From positions 17,501-81,500 of the forward strand of contig NZ_CP157197.1 in the NCBI RefSeq assembly GCF_039954865.1: DNA of 64,000 nucleotides. The letters run 5' to 3'. Positions within the stretch are counted from its first letter, which is position 1; every line of letters begins with the position of its first letter. A program made the translations under genes and the position numbers. The notes under the pieces are model-generated. The model made no database searches. It was not told where the DNA came from and saw only the letters and a program-made list of their open reading frames with translations. Origin of the DNA: Rickettsia sp. Oklahoma-10. Lineage in GTDB: Bacteria; Pseudomonadota; Alphaproteobacteria; Rickettsiales; Rickettsiaceae. This document shows positions 58,126-64,000 of the stretch, in pieces.

Positions 58126-60261
58126 TTACATGTTTAATACTTTTAAACCGATAGAAAGAGTAGGTGAAGAAGTAGTCTTTTTGATTCCTCTACTTCCGTC
58201 AGCTAAATAATCGGAATAAATCTTTGCAGTAATTCTAACACAATCTTTAGCATATGTCACCCTAATAGTTCGAGTAAGTAAATTTGGGGATCGTTTAGAG
58301 AGATCAATACGTCCACCAAAGCCTACAATCCAATTGTCCGCTAGTTGATAATTTATGTCTCCATAAAATTGCTGCACTCTATTATTTGCAACCCTTGTAT
58401 TTTCTACAGAATAATATTTTTTAAGCTTTGCAAGCTGAATAAAACTACCTAAACAGTTAATTTTATTATAGTTAAAATTTCCTCCTACTTCATATCTGAT
58501 AGGCCTAAAATGTTTATCTTGCCGGAAACTATAAAACAATTCTAAATTATTAGAAATATTAACTAAGATTTGACCGACATTTTCCGTATCATCAGCGGGT
58601 AAATCTATACTATATCGTGTGTTACGGGACTGCCCTAAAAATAATTTTAAATAATTTCCTTCTTTAGCAATACTAGTATTTACACCATAACTTAATCTAT
58701 TACCGAAATCATGGCAATCAATACCGCTATAACGATTGGATAAAAAGATATTTTTTTCAGATAATTCATATTGAGCAGGATCAATTATAACAAATTTTTT
58801 GTCTTTCTTAGATAATTTATGTCCCATAGTAAAAGACACTACCGGCTCAATAAGTAAATTTATCATTCTTGTTATATTACCTACTAACGGATAACGCCAC
58901 AAAATTTGTAATTCCGGTATATTTCGTTGGAATGATTTAGTGTCTCTCGTTTTATCTAAATAGACTCGTCTTGCAAGGTAAAAATCACCTCTATCCTTAG
59001 CAGCAAAATCAAAAATTTGTCCTGAGGAAGTTATAAAATAATGAAGAATCGAAAATTGTAAAGAAGTTCTAGCAAGTTGTGTTCCTATCCTTTCTTTGTA
59101 CATTAACGTATTATTTTCAACAACAATAAAACTATTATCATTTAAATTTATCACGTTTTTTGTATTGATTTTTGGGAATACTAGCGAATCAGTATACTTA
59201 CTATCATTACTAACTAAGTCTTGAAAACTTAATCCTTCCAACGAAAAATAATTAGCCTCATGAATTTTATTTAAGAATATTTTAGAAGTTAGATATGAAG
59301 CATAGCTATTATAATAATTTTTTAAATAAGCTTTATCCGATGTACGTTCTATCCTAAAACCGTAATCATAAACTTTATCGTTACTAATAAAACTGCCACT
59401 TGCTATATAATGATAAGAAGAAACTTTTTGATTTTTTACTATACTTCCATCTTTTTCTAGAAAATAGGGTAATTTACCGTAACTACCTTGAAAATTCATA
59501 TTATCAGTATTATTCGGGCGATAACGTGCTTCTAATTCAAAAGTTTGATATTTACTAAAAATGCGCGGAGTGAGGGTAAAATCCATATTAGGTTTTGCAT
59601 ATAGATATAGAGGTATACCAAGTCCTTTGTTTTTTATGTCTGGCACTAATAACCCGGAAGTTGCAGGAGCTGTAGGAGTCGGATGGGAAAAATATGGCAA
59701 GAAAAAAATTGGTACTCTATATACTTCAAAAAACACATTTTTATAAACTATTCTATGCTCTTCAAAGTGAATATAAGTATCCTTAGCAGCAATTTGCCAA
59801 ATAGGATTTCTATTACAAGTAACAACACAAGGCGTAAATTCAGCATGGTGCAACTTAAGATTATTTTCATCTATTCTTTCAGCAAGTTTAGCAATTAAAA
59901 GATTATTATAACCTGAAAGCAAAATGAATTCTGATATGACACCCTTTTTAAATTCATCTTTTAAAACTAATTGAGAACCCTCTATTATTCTATTTTGTTT
60001 ATCCTTAATGCGGATATTACCTTCTGCCCATAAAATATCCTTTTTTATATCATAAAGTAAATTATCTGCCTTTAATAAATACTCATCTGTGATAATTTGT
60101 ATATTACCTTTAGCATATATCAAACCCTGAATTCCGTTATACTCTACAAAATCAGCTATCATATTGCTTATCTTAATATTGTGGCCCTTCTTAAAATTAT
60201 CAGCAAAATTTATCAGAGGAGATATTATAATAATAAACAAGCATATTATTCGCAGTAGCAT
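58126..60261 (-). CDS. lptD: LPS-assembly protein LptD (Imp/OstA)
   Basis: The 711-residue outer-membrane protein inserts lipopolysaccharide into the outer leaflet with LptE. A signal peptide spans residues 1-20. The N-terminal OstA/LptA-like beta domain follows (residues 30-140: ADFVEYNGIQGLIYAKGNIQ, LLYDIKKDILWAEGNIRI). The rest is a beta-barrel of alternating aromatic/polar strands, with the conserved YFSHPTPTAPATSGLLVPDI near residue 200. Length is normal. It heads lptD-surA-ksgA, which fits outer-membrane biogenesis. Confidence 0.93.
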   Translation of the reverse strand: MLLRIICLFIIIISPLINFADNFKKGHNIKISNMIADFVEYNGIQGLIYAKGNIQIITDEYLLKADNLLYDIKKDILWAEGNIRIKDKQNRIIEGSQLVLKDEFKKGVISEFILLSGYNNLLIAKLAERIDENNLKLHHAEFTPCVVTCNRNPIWQIAAKDTYIHFEEHRIVYKNVFFEVYRVPIFFLPYFSHPTPTAPATSGLLVPDIKNKGLGIPLYLYAKPNMDFTLTPRIFSKYQTFELEARYRPNNTDNMNFQGSYGKLPYFLEKDGSIVKNQKVSSYHYIASGSFISNDKVYDYGFRIERTSDKAYLKNYYNSYASYLTSKIFLNKIHEANYFSLEGLSFQDLVSNDSKYTDSLVFPKINTKNVINLNDNSFIVVENNTLMYKERIGTQLARTSLQFSILHYFITSSGQIFDFAAKDRGDFYLARRVYLDKTRDTKSFQRNIPELQILWRYPLVGNITRMINLLIEPVVSFTMGHKLSKKDKKFVIIDPAQYELSEKNIFLSNRYSGIDCHDFGNRLSYGVNTSIAKEGNYLKLFLGQSRNTRYSIDLPADDTENVGQILVNISNNLELFYSFRQDKHFRPIRYEVGGNFNYNKINCLGSFIQLAKLKKYYSVENTRVANNRVQQFYGDINYQLADNWIVGFGGRIDLSKRSPNLLTRTIRVTYAKDCVRITAKIYSDYLADGSRGIKKTTSSPTLSIGLKVLNM

Positions 60262-60423
60262 TTATATTAATAACTATATTTTAATAGTAAGAAATAATAT
60301 CAAGCTATTAGTAATATATCAAATAATAAAAGTTTTACTTGCTCTTTTGCAGTGCACGGTTATTCTATTGAGAATGTATGTTATATAATTTTTTTGATTC
60401 CTGCATGACTTTGGTAAACCACC

Positions 60424-60506
60424 TTGTCCTACCGTTGCTTGACCACAGTATTCATTAAAAAATTAAAAAGACTGGATTACCGTGTGATCAAGCAGCGGGA
60501 TGAGAG
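60424..60506. repeat. RPE-type palindromic repeat, family B
   Basis: tgtcctaccgttgcttgacc at the left and gatcaagcagcgggatgaga at the right form imperfect inverted arms around a ttaaaaagactggatt core shared with 17901-17974. It lies between the divergent starts of lptD and xseA, about 45 bases upstream of xseA. Confidence 0.65.
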
Positions 60507-60551
60507 TAATAAAACTAATCTCTGCGGAAATAATATAAGAGTCATGATAAA

Positions 60552-61886
60552 ATGTTAGACAATTTCATTGCGAATCAAGCAACTAAAGAATTTTCAGTTA
60601 GTGAGATTTCTAATAAAATTAAAGAATTATTAGAACATAATTTTGGCTATATTAAGGTCAAAGGAGAAATTTCAGGTTTTAAAATAGCAAGCTCAGGGCA
60701 TGCTTATTTTAACTTAAAAGAAAATACTGCTATTTTAGCCTGTACTTGCTGGCGTCCTATTCTTGCTAAAATCACATTTCCTTTAAATGACGGCATGGAA
60801 GTAGTGATTAGCGGTAAACTCTCAAGTTATTCAGGTAATTCACGCTATCAATTATCAGTAGATAATTTACAACCCGCAGGACTTGGAGCTATACTGCAAA
60901 TTCTAAACGAGCGTAAAGGACGTTTAGAGAAAGAGGGTCTATTTAATAAGAGACGTATTCCTATACCTTTTTTACCTACTAGAATAGGAGTTATCACCTC
61001 AATAACCGGCGCTGTTATTAAAGATATTATTCATCGTATTCGTGAACGTTTTCCGACTCATATAATAATATGGCCGGTTAGCGTACAAGGAGAAAATTCC
61101 GGTAATGAAATTGCCTCAGCAATTGAAGGATTTAACAAATTAGAAGAGGAAAAGAAACCAAGTGTTATAATTGTTGCTAGAGGCGGCGGCTCTATAGAAG
61201 ATCTTTGGTCATTTAACGATGAGATATTAGTACGTGCCGCTTATAATTCAAAAATTCCTATTATTTCTGCAGTAGGTCATGAAGTGGATTATACTTTAAT
61301 AGATTTAGCAGCTGACAAAAGAGCTCCAACTCCTACTGCTGCCGCAGAATTTGCTGTACCAGTACGATCTATTTTAAATCATACCATACAATCTTATGAA
61401 AAAGTATTATTAAATAATATTAGACAATTAATTAAGTATCACGAACAAAATATAGTAAATTATAATAAAATACACAGATATCTCGCTCACTATATAAATA
61501 ATAGACAGCAATTACTGGATGAAACCAGTTTTAATTTACTAGATGCTTTACCATGCTTTATTGAACTACAAAAAACAAAGCTTAAATCTTTTTCTAAAGA
61601 AAGAATTAACCCTGCTAAAATAATCAATTACAAAACATTAGAATTATCACATCAAATAGCTTATCTATCAAAATCGGCAAATAATACTTTGAAAAACTTT
61701 GGGTATAAATTAGAATTAAATAGTACATTACTTGCAAGCCTTGATTATCATAATGTATTAAAACGAGGCTTTGCTATAGTTAAAGGAGAAATGGGTAATT
61801 TTTTATCTTCTAAAATTACTGCTGCGGATGAAAAAATTTTTAATATTAAATTTTATGACGGCGAAATTAAAGTAGTTCGTAACTAA
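60552..61886 (+). CDS. xseA: Exodeoxyribonuclease VII large subunit
   Basis: The 444-residue nuclease subunit degrades single-stranded DNA to oligonucleotides with XseB. It has an N-terminal OB-fold (residues 15-110: [20 protein letters not shown]), the catalytic region [16 protein letters not shown] and [18 protein letters not shown] near 210, and [28 protein letters not shown] helical C-terminal half follows. Length is typical. xseB is not adjacent. Confidence 0.95.
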   Translation: MLDNFIANQATKEFSVSEISNKIKELLEHNFGYIKVKGEISGFKIASSGHAYFNLKENTAILACTCWRPILAKITFPLNDGMEVVISGKLSSYSGNSRYQLSVDNLQPAGLGAILQILNERKGRLEKEGLFNKRRIPIPFLPTRIGVITSITGAVIKDIIHRIRERFPTHIIIWPVSVQGENSGNEIASAIEGFNKLEEEKKPSVIIVARGGGSIEDLWSFNDEILVRAAYNSKIPIISAVGHEVDYTLIDLAADKRAPTPTAAAEFAVPVRSILNHTIQSYEKVLLNNIRQLIKYHEQNIVNYNKIHRYLAHYINNRQQLLDETSFNLLDALPCFIELQKTKLKSFSKERINPAKIINYKTLELSHQIAYLSKSANNTLKNFGYKLELNSTLLASLDYHNVLKRGFAIVKGEMGNFLSSKITAADEKIFNIKFYDGEIKVVRN

Positions 61887-61888
61887 AA

Positions 61889-62625
61889 ATGTCAAAGCAT
61901 ATGATAACATTTATTTTATTTATATACTGCTCATTTCTAAAAATTTTTATGCTTAGGCATAGGTGCAAATGAACAACAAGTATCTTTAAATAGCGTTGAG
62001 CAATTTAATTTTGTTATAGATGATTTTCGTGCAAGTTAAGAAGTACAAAAAATCATTAAGATATATATCATATTTATTATAGGCTTAATTGGCTACTCGC
62101 TTTTGCTTTTTCAGAAATTATTTTGAATAACAGAAAAAATAGTACTTATATTCGTTACATTTACGGATATTACTGTTCTAGTAGCTGTATAATACTCGAC
62201 TTAATTAGTAACCAATGATACCAGAAATTTAAACCTATACTTTACTCTTTCTTATTTCTATTATATATTTGTAGTAGTTTTGCGTGGTTTTACTATTATT
62301 AAATTATTCAGCTATTATAATAAATAAATTACTGAAGATAATTATTTAGAACAATCATTAAATAATATAGTAGCAATTTGCGATTCATTGGGACGCAACT
62401 TTTATAATTATAGAAGTTAAATTGAGCCTTTAAGTTTTTAGTGGACGACCGTTTTTGCTTTTATTACAGCTAATTGCGGTACGATATTACGAGATATTTA
62501 TTATGAAAGAAAATTCAATTAAGAGGATACCAAGAGGAGTGAGTATTGAAATAACTTATGTTATAGGGCATAGCATTTAACATATTATGAGATATGGCAG
62601 TAATCTAAATTAACAAAATTTCCAG
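61889..62625 (+). pseudogene. Decayed membrane protein, probable TRIC/UPF0126 family
   Basis: No intact frame. Fragments include IIFIIGLIGYSLLLFQKLF, then (after stops) YIFVVVLRGFTIIKLF. Then NNIVAICDSLG appears with a following disrupted segment, and TTVFAFITANCGTILRDIYY. The pair CDSLG ... TANCGTILRD resembles the repeated D-x-LG-L and T-x-x-GG-x-LRD motifs of the trimeric intracellular cation (TRIC)-type UPF0126 family. The hydrophobic pieces before it fit a membrane protein. Many stops, so the gene is dead. The family match rests on two motifs. Confidence 0.45.
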
Positions 62626-62640
62626 AGCATAAAAACAAAC

Positions 62641-63423
62641 ATGAAGATAGCTACTTGGAATATTAATTCCATAAAAACAAGAATTAATTTATTGCGTAAT
62701 TTTTTGTCTAAGGAAAATCTAGATATTGTATTATTACAAGAAATAAAGTGTGAAACTGAAAAATTCCCGTTTGATGAATTATCCGATTTACCTTATAATT
62801 TTTACGTTCACGGACAAAAAACATATAACGGTGTTGCTATAATCTCAAAATTTCCTGCCGATGAACTAATTAAGGATTTTCCAGATAATTACTGCAGTGA
62901 TCAAGCAAGGTTCTTAGAAATAAAATTATCACTACCTATAGGGTTTTGTAATATAATCTCGCTCTATGCTCCTAACGGATCATTTGTCGGTAGCAATAAA
63001 TTTATAGCAAAACTAGCATTTTATGAAGCGCTTATCAATTATCTATCAACTAAAAAATCTTTTGATGAAAAAACTATCATTGGCGGTGATTTCAATATTG
63101 CACCGTTTGATATAGACGTATATTCACCTAAAGCATTAGCTGAAACTACTTGTTTTACTAAGGTTGAACAAAAAAAATTACGAACTATTCTAAATTCTGG
63201 ATTTGAGGATTTATACAGATTAATACATCCGAGTAAACAAGAGTTTTCATGGTGGGATTATAGAGCTGGATGTTTTGAACAAAATAAAGGTATGAGAATC
63301 GATATGATCCTTGGTTGTAATAATACAATTGACTATTTAGAAAATTGCTATATGGATTATAATTTAAGGACACAAGAAAAACCTTCAGATCATATACCGG
63401 TCATTGCTAGCTTTAAGGTATAA
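62641..63423 (+). CDS. xthA: Exodeoxyribonuclease III / AP endonuclease
   Basis: The 260-residue Mg2+-dependent enzyme cuts at abasic sites in base excision repair. Motifs are intact: MKIATWNINSIKTR, LLQEIKCE (catalytic Glu), GGDFNIAP (Asp, Asn), WWDYRAGCFEQNKGMRIDMIL and SDHIPVIA (Asp-His). Length is typical. It is on the plus strand after the TRIC-like remnant. Confidence 0.95.
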   Translation: MKIATWNINSIKTRINLLRNFLSKENLDIVLLQEIKCETEKFPFDELSDLPYNFYVHGQKTYNGVAIISKFPADELIKDFPDNYCSDQARFLEIKLSLPIGFCNIISLYAPNGSFVGSNKFIAKLAFYEALINYLSTKKSFDEKTIIGGDFNIAPFDIDVYSPKALAETTCFTKVEQKKLRTILNSGFEDLYRLIHPSKQEFSWWDYRAGCFEQNKGMRIDMILGCNNTIDYLENCYMDYNLRTQEKPSDHIPVIASFKV

Positions 63424-63425
63424 AT

Positions 63426-63650
63426 ATGAATTCAAAATTTTATGAAAAATACATGATAATTGTTGGTATAATCAGCAAATTTTTTGTACAAGCTCATAAG
63501 ATTTTCATTTACAAATCTTTGGCTTCTATTTCCATGTTTGCTTTTTAAGTGCTATTGCTCTTTGTATCTAGCTTATATTATGTTATTTTAATAAAAAACA
63601 TACCTATTATAATAGCAAATATAAGTAGGTTTTATCGGGACATTAACAAT
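63426..63650 (+). pseudogene. Decayed SemiSWEET (MtN3/PQ-loop) sugar transporter
   Basis: One frame reads MNSKFYEKYMIIVGIISKFF then VQAHKIFIYKSLASISMFAF, a TAA stop, then VLLLFVSSLYYVILIKNIPI and IIANI. This follows a SemiSWEET: first helix, a PQ-motif-like QAHKIF, KS-x-x-SIS start of helix 2, and the conserved W/Y-YG-x-LIK-x-xPIIIAN helix 3. The only obvious lesion up to IIANI is one in-frame stop near codon 41. After that the third helix degenerates (SRFYRD). SemiSWEETs are about 85-95 residues. Confidence 0.6.
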
Positions 63651-63674
63651 AACTATCCTAATGTATTAAATATA

Positions 63675-64000
63675 ATGAATAAACAAATCATTACTTTGGT
63701 AGGAAGACCTAATGTCGGCAAATCAACGCTTTTTAATAGATTAAGCATACGTAAAAAAGCTATTGTTCATGATCTACCCGGAGTCACTAGAGATAGAAAA
63801 TATACAGACGGCAAAATCGGGGCTTTTGAATTTTTGTTAATTGATACTCCAGGACTTGAAGAGAATACTGGTAGTATGAGTGTACGACTAATGGAGCAGA
63901 CCACTAAAGCAATTTTAGAGGCAGATTTAATTTGCTTTATGGTTGACGGTAGAAGCGGAATATTGCCTGATGATAAGTCACTTAGTAGTTTTATTAGAAA
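63675..64000 (+). CDS. der: GTPase Der/EngA, 5' part (truncated by window end)
   Basis: From ATG at 63675 the frame stays open to the last base. It starts MNKQIITLVGRPNVGKSTLF (P-loop GRPNVGKS) and continues LPGVTRDRKYTDG (G2), IDTPGLEE (G3) and ADLICFMVDGRSGILPDDK. Der is a double-GTPase 50S assembly factor. About 108 of some 450 codons are present here. Confidence 0.92.
   Translation, partial: MNKQIITLVGRPNVGKSTLFNRLSIRKKAIVHDLPGVTRDRKYTDGKIGAFEFLLIDTPGLEENTGSMSVRLMEQTTKAILEADLICFMVDGRSGILPDDKSLSSFIR

Noticed and set aside
1-64000. CRISPR array
   Set aside because: No set of short direct repeats with regular unique spacers was seen. The repeats found are dispersed and palindromic.
1-64000. 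Prophage, integrase, transposase or intact insertion sequence
   Set aside because: No recognisable phage or transposase motif in any frame that I read, although RPE-type repeats are abundant.

Overview
The window is AT-rich alphaproteobacterial DNA from an obligate intracellular Rickettsia. Five things point there: long non-coding stretches filled with decaying genes; dispersed palindromic elements of the Rickettsia palindromic element (RPE) type, one of them inside the reading frame of ileS; a complete bacterial S10-spc-alpha ribosomal cluster preceded by tRNA-Tyr, tRNA-Gly and tuf; a fragmented spoT; and a coq9-type gene divergent from rpsU. The species cannot be fixed from sequence alone. 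Remnants of ankyrin, VapBC, AmpG-like, SemiSWEET and ecotin genes suggest descent from a rickettsia with a richer accessory set.

Layout. 1-7.8 kb: an ankyrin remnant, rpsU(-), coq9(+), a dead vapBC locus, ileS(+), then a second ankyrin remnant that still has its terminator. 7.8-12 kb: propionyl-CoA carboxylase pccB-pccA(-). 12-20 kb: a 52-codon small gene, the three-domain lysophospholipid transporter/acyltransferase/acyl-ACP synthetase aas, znuB(-), ubiG, gltX and ialB. 20-26 kb: a junk-rich zone with spoT pieces in opposite orientations, then groES-groEL(-). 26-29.4 kb: rph(-), grpE, an AI-2E/PerM-family permease and hdaA. 29.6-45.4 kb: tRNA-Tyr, tRNA-Gly, tuf and 28 further genes of the translation/secretion/transcription supercluster (rpsJ to rplQ, including secY, adk and rpoA), then rpsT and tRNA-Val, all on the minus strand. 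45.5-52.4 kb: a TrmH/RlmB-type methyltransferase, fumC, ftsZ, an ecotin pseudogene and nfuA(-). 52.4-56 kb: an AmpG-like remnant, a RhlE-type helicase(-), cspA(-) and tRNA-Leu. 56-60.3 kb: lptD-surA-ksgA(-). 60.5-64 kb: xseA, a probable TRIC-channel remnant, xthA, a SemiSWEET remnant and the 5' end of der.

How it works together. The intact genes are mostly core: translation, protein folding and export, cell division, outer-membrane biogenesis (LptD, SurA), ubiquinone and the TCA cycle, DNA repair and host-lipid use. The accessory layer (toxin-antitoxin, ankyrin, protease inhibitor, sugar and muropeptide transporters) is present only as wreckage. No CRISPR array, prophage, integrase or intact insertion sequence was seen. 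The most interesting material is in the gaps: RPE-type repeats of several families, identifiable pseudogenes, and isolated hairpins.
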